Source: a virus. From it: a DNA stretch of 21,959 bases. Positions within the stretch are counted from its first letter, which is position 1. Each line of letters begins with the position of its first letter. A model generated the notes under the pieces. That model searched no databases. It was not told the DNA's origin and was given only the letters and a program-made list of their open reading frames with translations. The position numbers were made by a program, and so were the translations under genes. This document shows, one piece after another, positions 8,599-19,395 of the stretch. The stretch spans positions 1-21,959 of the IMG/VR virus record IMGVR_UViG_3300004805_000039; one strand, given 5' to 3'.

Positions 8599-9372
8599 TT
8601 ACCCCCTCGATGGCGTTGCGACGGGAGAAGATGGCATGGACGACCACGCCGACGCCTGGAACTTCTTCCTGTACTCCTCAACTGTCGCGCCCTTGAGCAA
8701 CCCCTGGTACTGGCTCTCGTAGCTCTGGGCCATGGCCGGGTCGTCGCTTTCGCGGCCAAAGTTACGCTGGAAGGCGCTGATGTAGATCATACTGGCCATG
8801 ACCAGAAGGTCCGGCAAGTAGGTGCTGATGAAGGTCGTGCCGGTGTTGGCGGCTGCAGTTGTCGCGGACTTGTAAAGCGTGGGGGCCCGGATAGTTCCCG
8901 TAACGACAACGGTGTAAGTATTGTCGGGCCAGGGGCCGAGGATGAGGTTGTTGTCTACATTCCCGCCAGTCGCCCTGTCTCCGCCGTACATGGCGTAGTA
9001 GGCGGGCACGCCTGCATTGGTGGCGTTGCCGTAGACGTTCTGCAGGTACTCCTTGGTCGTCGGCAGGAGGGGCACGTTGCCGCCGGTGCCGCTATTGAGG
9101 AGGATGGTCTGGATGGTGACGAAGTCGTCCGTAGATATGGTGAACAGGTTGGTGGCGGTCGTCAGGGTGTAGTTCTTACTCGTCATCGTCGGCAGCAAGT
9201 CCAGATCGCGCTGGATGCGAAGCTCTGCGTAATTGAGCATTTGGGGGATGATGGCGTTGAACGCGTCATCCACCCCGACCACAACGCCAGCCGTAGTCGT
9301 TGTATTGACGACAGCCATGGTGGCGATCTGTGAAACGTAGCCATTGTAGGTGAGGGGCGTCGTGTTCGGCAT
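8599..9372 (-). CDS. Phage adaptor (head-to-tail connector) protein, SU10 adaptor-like
   Basis: A 257-residue protein. The N-terminal region has the pattern FNAIIPQMLNYAELRIQRDLDLLP (residues about 39-61), and the C-terminal region has PDLLVMASMIYISAFQRNFG followed by AQSYESQYQGLLKGA and EEYRKKFQ. From memory this combination of an alpha-helical start, central beta domain and long C-terminal helices typifies the adaptor proteins of phage SU10 and related short-tailed phages, which bind under the portal ring and carry tail parts. The neighbouring nozzle gene six bases downstream agrees with that. The ATG at 9372 follows GAGGTAGG at about nine bases. A tail-tubular-protein A (T7 gp11-like) label describes the same role. 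Confidence 0.8.
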   Translation of the reverse strand: MPNTTPLTYNGYVSQIATMAVVNTTTTAGVVVGVDDAFNAIIPQMLNYAELRIQRDLDLLPTMTSKNYTLTTATNLFTISTDDFVTIQTILLNSGTGGNVPLLPTTKEYLQNVYGNATNAGVPAYYAMYGGDRATGGNVDNNLILGPWPDNTYTVVVTGTIRAPTLYKSATTAAANTGTTFISTYLPDLLVMASMIYISAFQRNFGRESDDPAMAQSYESQYQGLLKGATVEEYRKKFQASAWSSMPSSPVATPSRG

Positions 9373-9404
9373 CCTGAATACCTACCTCATTTTGCAGAAC
9401 TTTT

Positions 9405-10457
9405 CTAGGTTGCCGATAGGAACTCTAGGTTGGCCCGGAGCCGAGCATCTTCAGGTGCGAATGATAAGGCCAAACGAGCCTGTTCCAAAGCAACATCTTT
9501 CAAGCCAAGGCGGAAGGCTGAGATGCTGGCGAGGTCATGTGCCCAGTATTCCCATACCGCCGGGTCGCAGGTGTAGGACCAGTCTCTCTGCGTGATCGAC
9601 AGTGCCCGCATGGAGGCTGTGTAGCAGTCAAGCCACCGGCCCTGGTGGTGGTACATCATGGCCAGTTCGCACCAGGGGTCTCTGGTGCCCATAGCCTCGG
9701 CGCATGCCCTGAGGAGGCTTGCCTCCTGCGCCCAGAGGTTGCCCAGTTCGGCGTGGGCCTTGGCCATGGTGCGGTAGGCGTAGCAACGCTCTGCAGGCCA
9801 CACGGCAGACGGCATGGCGAGATACCGATCACACTGAGCCAGGGACTCCTGCCACTCGCCGTAGAAGGAAAGCTCTCGGGCGTAGTAGAAGGCGTTGCGG
9901 GGGCACAGCGGGTCTTCCTCGACCGACAGCTTCAGCAGTGGCAGGTACTGCCCACGGCTCTTTGTGGAGTCTGGGTGGTGGCTGACGAGGAGCAGGTCTG
10001 TCTCGGCCCACACCTCCGTCACGCCCTCATTCGGCATGGGGTACTCATGCACGGGGTGGTGCCAATGGTAGGCATGCCGGGAGTGGATTTTCTCGGACTT
10101 GAACTTGATGCCGCAACTCCAGTCGAAGAAGTACCGCATGCGTGTCGTTCCGGGGGCCCAGAGGCGCTCCACTTCTTCCCGCCAGCCGGGTTCCATGACC
10201 TCGTCGAGGTCCAGGCTGATGCAGATGTCGATGTCGTCAGGCACGAGCGCCAGGGCCGCATTGCGGGCGGCGTCAAACCGCCAGGGTGAGACTGTGATGG
10301 GTTCGACGACCGCACCCATACCCCTGGCCTTGTAGATCGTGGCGTCTGTGCTGCCCGTGTCGGCGATCAAGATGAGGTCTGCGTCTTTGGCTGAGTTGCA
10401 GAAGCGTTCGACAAATTGCTCTTCGTTTTTGGCGATAGCGTAGATAGCGATTTTCAA
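9405..10457 (-). CDS. Glycosyltransferase, GT2-like (GT-A fold) with C-terminal TPR-like region
   Basis: A 350-residue enzyme that probably transfers a sugar from a nucleotide-sugar donor. The N-terminus MKIAIYAIAKNEEQFVERF, then IADTGSTDAT (about 31-40), FDAARNAAL (61-69) and the metal-binding DxD motif in SLDLDE (Asp83, Asp85) are hallmarks of family 2 transferases. Residues about 190-345 are helical with repeated Ala, Tyr and Leu patterns (for example CYAYRTMAKAHAELG, WCELAMMYHHQGRW, LARLALSFAPEDA-like end) that resemble TPR repeats, often a protein-binding platform. The start codon is TTG at 10457, chosen because the conserved KIAIYAIAKNEE needs it and AAGGAA lies six bases upstream. No membrane segment is seen, so it should act in the cytosol. 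Acceptor unknown: fibre, other virion protein or host glycan. Confidence 0.85.
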   Translation of the reverse strand: MKIAIYAIAKNEEQFVERFCNSAKDADLILIADTGSTDATIYKARGMGAVVEPITVSPWRFDAARNAALALVPDDIDICISLDLDEVMEPGWREEVERLWAPGTTRMRYFFDWSCGIKFKSEKIHSRHAYHWHHPVHEYPMPNEGVTEVWAETDLLLVSHHPDSTKSRGQYLPLLKLSVEEDPLCPRNAFYYARELSFYGEWQESLAQCDRYLAMPSAVWPAERCYAYRTMAKAHAELGNLWAQEASLLRACAEAMGTRDPWCELAMMYHHQGRWLDCYTASMRALSITQRDWSYTCDPAVWEYWAHDLASISAFRLGLKDVALEQARLALSFAPEDARLRANLEFLSAT

Positions 10458-10467
10458 AACGGGTTCC

Positions 10468-10833
10468 TTAAGCGGTGGGGTCTACCTGCGGCATAAGTGC
10501 GCTAACTTGAGCCGTCAAGGCGGCAATTTGGTTTTCCAAGTCGGTAATCTGCGCGGCGGCGGCTTGAGCGGATGCTTTCGCCGCGTCTTGCGTAGTGGAA
10601 AGATCAGCAACGGTTTGCGCGTCCAGTCCGCTAACAATGTCAGACAGAGACAGGCCGTAATCAGCAAGCACCTTCTCCGGTGGCATGGGGCCAACCACCT
10701 TGGTTTCAACCTTGCTTTCTCCCGTAAACGGATCGGTGGAGGGGGCTGATAGCGTCACTTCACAGGCCCAAGCAATGGAGCCGTTGGGCTGCATGACAAA
10801 ATCGGCGCGGGTAATTTTCGTGGTGATGGTCAT
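10468..10833 (-). CDS. Small coiled-coil protein downstream of the fibre gene
   Basis: A 121-residue protein beginning MTITTKITRADFVMQPNGSI. The first half is beta-like, with WACEVTLSAPSTDPFTG and a Lys/Val strand. The second half (about 80-118) is a heptad-type helix, ALAxAxITDLENQIAALTAQVSAL in pattern, likely a coiled coil. It follows the 1171-residue fibre by nine bases, with AAGGAAC as ribosome-binding site next to the fibre stop, and precedes the glycosyltransferase by ten bases. Small genes directly after fibre genes often encode fibre-assembly chaperones or tip-attached proteins, so that is a reasonable guess. The sequence itself does not name a family. Confidence 0.7.
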   Translation of the reverse strand: MTITTKITRADFVMQPNGSIAWACEVTLSAPSTDPFTGESKVETKVVGPMPPEKVLADYGLSLSDIVSGLDAQTVADLSTTQDAAKASAQAAAAQITDLENQIAALTAQVSALMPQVDPTA

Positions 10834-10842
10834 TTTGGTTCC

Positions 10843-15092
<4,250 letters not shown>

Positions 15093-15096
<4 letters not shown>

Positions 15097-15782
15097 GCCG
15101 TGAAGTACCCCGAGATGGTGGGGGAGATGTAGAAGGCCGACGTCTCGATGTTTTGGGTCGCGGCAATTTCATACGCCTCGTCAGCCATGGGCTTCAGCAT
15201 GGCGACCTTGTCGGGAGCCCAGATCATCGCCAGACGCTGCGCCATGCCGTAGGCGGCAGCCTCGAGGAAATAATACGGCAGTTCGATGTTCTGGCCGTCC
15301 TTTAGGTTGGCGTCTTGGATTTGCCGCATGCGGTAGTATTTGAACGCCGTCTCGTTGCCCGTGGGGACCGGCCACAGCGTCACGGTGGGCGACAGCAGGC
15401 GGTCGAACCAGAAGGTCGTGGGGAAGCCCTGTTGAGTGATGTTCGGGTAGCTGGCGTACTCGGTGCGGCTGATGGGCAGGATCAGGCGGTCGGTGGTCAT
15501 GCCGCCGCTGGTCGTAGTGATGTAGGCGTCCAGCATCACGACCGTGTTCGTGGGTACGGCGTAGGTCGCCGTGCCCTGCACCAGGGGGATCGACTGAAGG
15601 TCAACGGTCCACAGGTTGACGCCCTGGCTGCTCCACCGGCCAAGCATCATGTTGGCCGCCATGCGGGCGGACTCCATGTGCTCCTGCAGCAGTTCCGTAT
15701 TGCGGATGCCGCAGAGGTTAAAAGCGTAGAGGGTTATTTCGCCAAGCGATGGATTGTAGTCGTAAGTCCCGCTGAGTGACAT
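15093..15782 (-). CDS. Head-completion/adaptor-like neck protein (P22 gp4-like role)
   Basis: A 229-residue protein. The start has SLGEITLYAFNLCGIR, followed by HMESARMAANMMLGRWSSQG (about 35-54), then beta strands with TATYAVPTNTVVMLDAYI, WPVPTGNETAFKYY (about 137-150), and a C-terminal helical part QNIELPYYFLEAAAYGMAQRL and AYEIAATQNIE. This helix-strand-helix order and the WPVP phrase are typical of phage adaptor proteins that fill the gap between portal and tail. It is the first of two adaptor-like genes in the window; this one is closer to P22 gp4-type neck proteins in my reading. ATG at 15782 is preceded by AAGGAT. It overlaps the zinc-ribbon gene by four bases. Confidence 0.75.
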
Positions 15783-15799
15783 GCTGCATCCTTGCTGGA

Positions 15800-16456
15800 C
15801 TACCGGGGCCCATTGCTAAATTGCGTGAAGGTAGCCGTCACACCGGCGGCGGTGCCGCTGTTCAGCAGGACGCGAACCCAAATGGGCGAATAGGTGTAGC
15901 CGCCGTTGATGCTGGTCGTGGCCGCCACAAGCGTCGTGTCGGGGCAGGAGACCCACACCATTGACGCGGGGGCCACGGGGGTGAAGGCGGAGTTGGGGTC
16001 GTCAGCCGAGCCCTGGACGGTGTAATTCGGGCTGCCGGTGATGGTGCAGATGACGCTGGTGAAATTGGGGGCCCACGAGTCCAGGCGCACCCAGCCGGAA
16101 GAGGCCACGGCATTCGTGCCGACAGTTACCGCGCCTGTGAAGGCGGCGGAGACCGTAATCGAGGTCACGGTGGCGTAGTCCAGAACGGTGTAGCCGGTCG
16201 TCGCGTTGGGGCCTGTGAGGGTCTCGCTGACGGTATTCCCCTGCCAGTTGGTGCCAGTCACCGTGATGGTCTTGGCTGACTCGTTGGAGGCGGTGGTGAA
16301 AAGGACGCGGCGGGCCGTGTCGAGGGTGGCGACACCGCCACTGACAAGGCTGCCGTTGAGCGTCAGAGCGCCAGCGGCGGCGGGCGTCTGAGACAGGGCG
16401 ATGTTGTTGGCTGAGGGGCTGGCGAGGGGACCAACGGAGACGACAACTGGGCGCAT
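15800..16456 (-). CDS. Beta-rich virion protein of unknown function
   Basis: A 218-residue protein beginning MRPVVVSVGPLASPSANNIA. It is rich in Thr, Ser, Val, Ala and Gly with alternating hydrophobic residues, which suggests mostly beta-strand. Phrases such as KTITVTGTNWQGNTVSETLTG, GYTVLDYATVTSITVSAAF and SPNYTVQGSADDP are seen in environmental phage head or neck proteins as I recall. No catalytic motif, signal peptide or membrane segment is present. The ATG is preceded by AAGGAT and a 6-bp hairpin. It lies between the DUF6321-type gene and the adaptor-like gene (17-base gap). A head-decoration or neck-surface role is possible. Confidence 0.75.
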   Translation of the reverse strand: MRPVVVSVGPLASPSANNIALSQTPAAAGALTLNGSLVSGGVATLDTARRVLFTTASNESAKTITVTGTNWQGNTVSETLTGPNATTGYTVLDYATVTSITVSAAFTGAVTVGTNAVASSGWVRLDSWAPNFTSVICTITGSPNYTVQGSADDPNSAFTPVAPASMVWVSCPDTTLVAATTSINGGYTYSPIWVRVLLNSGTAAGVTATFTQFSNGPR

Positions 16457-16473
16457 GGGTTAATCCTTATCCT

Positions 16474-16488
16474 GACGGGTCGCCCGTC
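16474..16488 (-). other. Intergenic stem-loop upstream of the 218-residue gene
   Basis: On the transcript GACGGG pairs perfectly with CCCGTC around a three-base loop CGA. It lies nine bases before the AAGGAT ribosome-binding site of the next gene and has no U tract, so it is probably not a terminator. It may shape or stabilise the leader. Confidence 0.5.
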
Positions 16489-16499
16489 GTGTTTCTATT

Positions 16500-16769
16500 T
16501 TAGCACTTAACGTCCCAGCGTTTAAGGGCCAAGTTGATGCGGCTATTCGGGTCGTGGGCCGTCTTGGAAGACGTGAGTTTTTCTTTCATGCCGCACATCC
16601 GGGTCCGAAAGTTCTCCCGCCTCTGGGCGGCGTCCGGGCTGTGATCGGCTTCCTCAGATGTGACAGGCCGCTTGATGTTGTGGCCCTCAGCCCGGAGGGA
16701 ATCCCGGCCTTTTTCATTCAGGCCGCCTGAGGGTGACTGACCTTCTTTGCGCGTCCAAGCTCCAGACAT
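16500..16769 (-). CDS. Small phage protein, DUF6321-type
   Basis: An 89-residue basic protein. The start MSGAWTRKEGQSPSGGLNEK continues to GRDSLRAEGHNIKRPV, and the end has RRENFRTRMCGMKEKLTSSK plus DPNSRINLALKRWDVKC. From memory this set (WTRKEG..PSGGLN.KGR, then RR..F..RM.GMK, then DP.SRIN.AL..W) matches the DUF6321 family found in phages, with no assigned function. The length is normal, so the gene is complete. GGAGAG lies five bases before the ATG. A terminator-like hairpin ends 16 bases upstream, so it is read by readthrough or made at a lower level than the genes before it. It may be a minor virion or packaging-related protein. Confidence 0.8.
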   Translation of the reverse strand: MSGAWTRKEGQSPSGGLNEKGRDSLRAEGHNIKRPVTSEEADHSPDAAQRRENFRTRMCGMKEKLTSSKTAHDPNSRINLALKRWDVKC

Positions 16770-16785
16770 ATCGCTCTCCGATGGT

Positions 16786-16809
16786 AAAACGGGGGCACCA
16801 AGGCCCCCG
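16786..16809 (-). terminator. Terminator-like hairpin (attenuator) between the 98- and 89-residue genes
   Basis: Transcribed right to left, CGGGGGC pairs with GCCCCCG (7 bp, perfect) around a six-base loop CTTGGT, followed directly by TTTT then ACC. This fits a moderately strong intrinsic terminator. The next start codon is only 16 bases past the U run, with no room for a promoter, so it most likely acts as an attenuator with partial readthrough. Confidence 0.6.
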
Positions 16810-16834
16810 CTTCATCAGTCCATTTGGCTTTCGC

Positions 16835-17131
16835 CTAGTCCATTCCGCCTTCGACCTTGCGGCCAGGAGCGGGAGTGCCGTGCCGAGCCGAGGTGAACGG
16901 GTTAGCGTCAGACGTCGCCCGGCCACCGGCCTTGCGCGGCTTGCGGCCAGCGTTGCCCATGCCCTTGTCGCCGTCAGGCTTGCCGCAATCCTTTTTGGCG
17001 CGACCGCCGGACTTGCGCTCCTCGGCTTCGTCATTGACCTTGCTTTGGAAGGTAAAGCGGGCGTTCTTCTTGCCGAGATCGGCGGAGGCTTCGTTGGTAC
17101 CCCCGGTGCTGCGGCCTTTACGGTTTTTCAT
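16835..17131 (-). CDS. Small, highly basic phage protein of unknown function
   Basis: A 98-residue protein rich in Lys, Arg, Gly and Asp. It starts MKNRKGRSTGGTNEASADLG, has KNARFTFQSKVNDEAEER in the middle, and ends with a Gly/Lys/Arg-rich tail including NAGRKPRKAGGRA. It seems largely disordered and could bind nucleic acid or the inner capsid surface, which is inference from charge only. GGAGAGG lies before ATG. It sits 15 bases downstream of the 161-residue gene, and a terminator-like hairpin follows it. I do not recognise the family. Confidence 0.65.
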   Translation of the reverse strand: MKNRKGRSTGGTNEASADLGKKNARFTFQSKVNDEAEERKSGGRAKKDCGKPDGDKGMGNAGRKPRKAGGRATSDANPFTSARHGTPAPGRKVEGGMD

Positions 17132-17146
17132 GAGAGCCTCTCCGGG

Positions 17147-17632
17147 TTAGGTGTAGGTGCCGTTGGTGAAGCCGTTGATGCCCTGCACGTAGCAGACGAT
17201 CAACTGAGCAACACCGGCGGTGCCTGCACTGGATTTGACGTAGATTTGAACATCCTGGGTGGCGCTGGTGTTGTTCCAGGCCGCGATCAGGCTGGTGACG
17301 GGGACGGTATATTGCCCCTGCACAAGGCTGGCGTTGGCAAGGGCGGCGGCCAGTTCAGTGGACGTCGTGGACGTGCCAATGCTCAGGGTGCCGCTGGAGC
17401 CCCAGCTTGTCGTGATGTTCAGGTAGATGTCCGTGATCAAGCTGTTGGCCGGGATCACGATAGTGGTGGCGGCGGCGGTGGTGGATTGCGTGATAGGCGC
17501 AACCTGTACCATGGCCGTAAAGCCGACGTTCTGCGTACCGCTGGACCCACCCGCACCGGCAAGGTTTCCCGTGCCGTCGCTTGCAAGTACGTTGCCCGCC
17601 AGAACCGGCCCCGTGAAGACTGTAGTACCCAT
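17147..17632 (-). CDS. Putative capsid-associated (decoration or head) protein
   Basis: A 161-residue protein starting MGTTVFTGPVLAGNVLASDG and ending IVCYVQGINGFTNGTYT. The body is beta-rich with Thr, Ser, Val and Ala, for example ATTIVIPANSLITDIYLNIT and TSATQDVQIYVKSS. I recall similar proteins directly downstream of capsid genes in environmental phages, where they are called structural or decoration proteins, but no fold is established here. The ribosome-binding region AGGAGAACCCAC before the ATG is almost the same as that of the 198-residue gene at 19213. It is separated from the capsid gene by 53 bases that hold an 8-bp hairpin. Confidence 0.72.
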   Translation of the reverse strand: MGTTVFTGPVLAGNVLASDGTGNLAGAGGSSGTQNVGFTAMVQVAPITQSTTAAATTIVIPANSLITDIYLNITTSWGSSGTLSIGTSTTSTELAAALANASLVQGQYTVPVTSLIAAWNNTSATQDVQIYVKSSAGTAGVAQLIVCYVQGINGFTNGTYT

Positions 17633-17653
17633 GTGGGTTCTCCTGTGGGATGG

Positions 17654-17679
17654 GGCCCTCCCCGGTTAAGAGGAGGGCC
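17654..17679 (-). other. Stem-loop between the capsid gene and the 161-residue gene
   Basis: GGCCCTCC pairs with GGAGGGCC (8 bp, perfect) around a ten-base loop. No U tract follows (next bases CCATCC), so it is a weak terminator at best. It could protect the 3' end of the capsid message or lower the level of downstream transcripts. An octamer cggttaag occurs in the loop (17663-17670) and again at 17683-17690. Confidence 0.5.
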
Positions 17680-17685
17680 TGCCGG

Positions 17686-18600
17686 TTAAGAAGTCGGGAA
17701 CGATCCGTAGATCGAACGCCAGTTGTAGTAGCCGAAGCTGTAACGCTCGTAGCCCTTGACCAGCAGATTGTCCGTTACGAAGTCGACCTGCATGTCGGAC
17801 TCGAACTTAACGCGCTCCATATAGGAGAGCCCGTCAATGTTCGTCAGGAGGAACCACGCGAAGGCAGAGGTCAGGTAGTCATTGACCATGTAACCCTCAG
17901 GCAGGCCACCGGCGGTGCTGATGATTGCATTGACGTCGTTGTCTGCCGAGCCAGGGCGAAGCTCAGTCTTCGTCAGACGAATAGCGACCGGCTCCAGTTG
18001 CGGAGGCACGACCAACTTACGACCGCGAGCGAACACCTTAAGACCGGCTTGGTCCTTAAAGTTCGTGCGGATCGAGATCATCGCGTTCAGCAGGGTGGAT
18101 TCGTTCAGGTCAACGTCCGTGGTCGGGCGATTGCTGACAGTGCCGCCATCAATCGGGTGGCTGGTGGAGCAAAGCGCCACGCCGTCACCGCCGATGGAGG
18201 AATTGTAAGTCGTCGCCGTGTTCAGCAGGTTCGAACCGTAGATTTCCTTCGTTTGCTGGAAGGACTCGATCAGGCCGAGGTTCGACGGGTGGAACTGCGT
18301 CTTGTACAGGTTGTCGTCGATGGCCTTGCGAGTGATCGCGTAGCCGAGGGCGATTTCGTTGTGCTCTTGGTTGTAGACGTAACGCTCACCAGCATTGTTG
18401 TCGAAAGACGTTTGAGCGCCTTCCGTCTTAAGCTGGGCCAGACCGAGGTAGCGCATTTCGGCGGTACGCTCGAGGGCCAGCTTGGAGTCGTGCTTGGTGA
18501 AGATTTTGTCGTACTGAGACGGGATCATCTCGTACTTGCCTTCAACCCCACGGAGACCGGGGAGCAGAAGGTCTTTAATTGCTGAAAGGTTAACAGCCAT
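17686..18600 (-). CDS. Major capsid protein (HK97-fold, Mu GpT-like group)
   Basis: A 304-residue protein with no signal peptide. It starts MAVNLSAIKDLLLPGLRGVE and contains DNNAGERYVYNQEHNEIALGY (extended-loop-like region, about 67-87), YAITRKAIDDNLY, CSTSHPIDGGTVSN (about 143-156), LLNAMISIRTNFKDQAG and ARGRKLVVPPQLEPVA (about 191-206), and ends YNWRSIYGSFPTS. The phrase PIDGGTxSN with a following helix and VVPPxL is typical of Mu-like and related capsid subunits. About 420 subunits would build a T=7 shell if the virion is of common size, but the T number is not known. The ATG has GAGGAG eight bases upstream, a strong site, as expected for the most abundant virion protein. It lies 16 bases after the decoration-protein candidate and shares its promoter. 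Confidence 0.88.
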   Translation of the reverse strand: MAVNLSAIKDLLLPGLRGVEGKYEMIPSQYDKIFTKHDSKLALERTAEMRYLGLAQLKTEGAQTSFDNNAGERYVYNQEHNEIALGYAITRKAIDDNLYKTQFHPSNLGLIESFQQTKEIYGSNLLNTATTYNSSIGGDGVALCSTSHPIDGGTVSNRPTTDVDLNESTLLNAMISIRTNFKDQAGLKVFARGRKLVVPPQLEPVAIRLTKTELRPGSADNDVNAIISTAGGLPEGYMVNDYLTSAFAWFLLTNIDGLSYMERVKFESDMQVDFVTDNLLVKGYERYSFGYYNWRSIYGSFPTS

Positions 18601-18616
18601 TGGTCCTGCTCCTCAA

Positions 18617-19213
18617 TTAAACGCCGGTCAGCGTCTTGGTTTCAACATTGTTGAAAGCGACGATGGCCAGATTGTACGCACCAGCAGCGGTGCCGTTCGC
18701 GCCCGGAGGGTCAGTCACAAGGCTGACGACCCGGAAGGGCAGGGTGGCGGTGGTGGTCGGGGTGACGGTGATGTCGATGTAAGCGCCCGAGATGCCGCTG
18801 GCCGTGCTAGGCGTGCCGTAGGCGATTTGGACGTTCGTACCGATGTCAGCGGCAACAAGGCCAACCGAAGTTGAGCCGCCGACCTGAGCCAGGAACTTGG
18901 CGTTCGGGTCGTTGATGACGTAGCAGGTGACGATGTTGCCGGAGGCGACGTCAGCCGCGCCCCAGAAGTTCGACCACACGGTGCGCTTCTGGCTTACCGA
19001 AAGGTACTTACAACCCGCAAACACGCCCGCAAGAGCGAGAACGCCGGGGGTGGTGGGGTACACGCCGCCGCCGGTACCATCACGGTATACGGGGTCGCCG
19101 AAGTACATGGCCGCAGTGTTATAGGCACAGAAAGTGGAAACCTGTTCATAGGTGGGCGCAGAGCCCGTGCCACTTGCTTGCCGAAAACCGAAAGGCGCGC
19201 TGGTATTCGCCAT
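18617..19213 (-). CDS. Putative head decoration protein preceding the capsid gene
   Basis: A 198-residue protein starting MANTSAPFGFRQASGTGSAP, with FCAYNTAAMYFGDPVYRDG (about 28-46), GVLALAGVFAGCKYL, IVTCYVINDPNAKFLAQVGG, and a C-terminal LAIVAFNNVETKTLTGV. It is beta-rich. From memory, proteins of this kind precede the capsid gene in many environmental phages and are described as structural or decoration proteins. It is the first gene after the terminator and promoter-like element, with AGGAGA eight bases before ATG. That ribosome-binding site is part of a hairpin (19222-19236), so its translation may depend on opening that stem. Other possible roles are head fibre or head-completion protein. 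Confidence 0.75.
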   Translation of the reverse strand: MANTSAPFGFRQASGTGSAPTYEQVSTFCAYNTAAMYFGDPVYRDGTGGGVYPTTPGVLALAGVFAGCKYLSVSQKRTVWSNFWGAADVASGNIVTCYVINDPNAKFLAQVGGSTSVGLVAADIGTNVQIAYGTPSTASGISGAYIDITVTPTTTATLPFRVVSLVTDPPGANGTAAGAYNLAIVAFNNVETKTLTGV

Positions 19214-19221
19214 GACGGGTT

Positions 19222-19236
19222 CTCCTTTTCAAGGAG
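19222..19236 (-). promoter_or_regulatory. Hairpin sequestering the ribosome-binding site of the 198-residue gene
   Basis: On the transcript CTCCTT pairs with AAGGAG around a three-base loop GAA. The AAGGAG arm is the Shine-Dalgarno site, which ends eight bases before the ATG at 19213. The other arm is a perfect anti-Shine-Dalgarno sequence. The stem is 6 bp, so it could lower initiation or respond to a ligand, protein or temperature. This is read from the sequence and not tested. Confidence 0.55.
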
Positions 19237-19282
19237 GCCATCATCGCGCGCCGGGGCGATTCAAGACCGGAAAAATGCTCAA

Positions 19283-19302
19283 CCCGCCACGCTGGGGGCG
19301 GG
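19283..19302 (-). other. GC-rich stem-loop in the leader of the capsid operon
   Basis: CCCGCC pairs with GGCGGG around an eight-base loop just downstream of the promoter-like -10. The run TTGAGCATTTTT begins right after it, so it might be a second weak terminator or a 5'-stabilising leader stem. Confidence 0.4.
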
Positions 19303-19304
19303 GA

Positions 19305-19319
19305 GCCTTAAAATAAGGC
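19305..19319 (-). promoter_or_regulatory. Small palindrome overlapping the -10 element
   Basis: GCCTTA-TTT-TAAGGC is a perfect 6-bp inverted repeat with a three-base centre, and it contains the -10 hexamer. Symmetry at this place fits an operator for a regulator that blocks or recruits polymerase. An RNA hairpin is another reading. No repressor gene is in the window. Confidence 0.35.
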
Positions 19320-19339
19320 CGAACCGGAATAAAAGTCAA
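19310..19339 (-). promoter_or_regulatory. Sigma70-like promoter for decoration and capsid genes
   Basis: On the minus strand TTGACT (19339-19334, five of six bases of TTGACA) is followed after 18 bases by TATTTT (19315-19310, four of six of TATAAT). Transcription would begin near 19302, giving a leader of about 90 bases before the decoration-gene ATG at 19213. It lies just after the terminator at 19347-19371, which makes an independent promoter for the most strongly expressed virion genes plausible. Confidence 0.5.
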
Positions 19340-19346
19340 CGGAAAC

Positions 19347-19371
19347 AAAAAAGGCGACCCTGGGGCCGCCC
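19347..19371 (-). terminator. Rho-independent terminator after the 218-residue gene
   Basis: Reading leftward, GGCGGCC pairs with GGTCGCC (7 bp with one G-U pair) around a four-base loop, followed by six T bases. This is a canonical intrinsic terminator located 25 bases past the stop of the 19396-20052 gene. It separates the early head genes (scaffold and others) from the decoration-capsid unit. Confidence 0.8.
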
Positions 19372-19395
19372 TTCTGTCTCAATGGTACAGGTCGT

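Noticed and set aside
16733-18585. Plus-strand frames of 318 and 311 residues opposite the capsid region
   Set aside because: They are shadows over well-supported minus-strand genes including the capsid protein. They show low-complexity Val/Arg/Gly content and no family resemblance.
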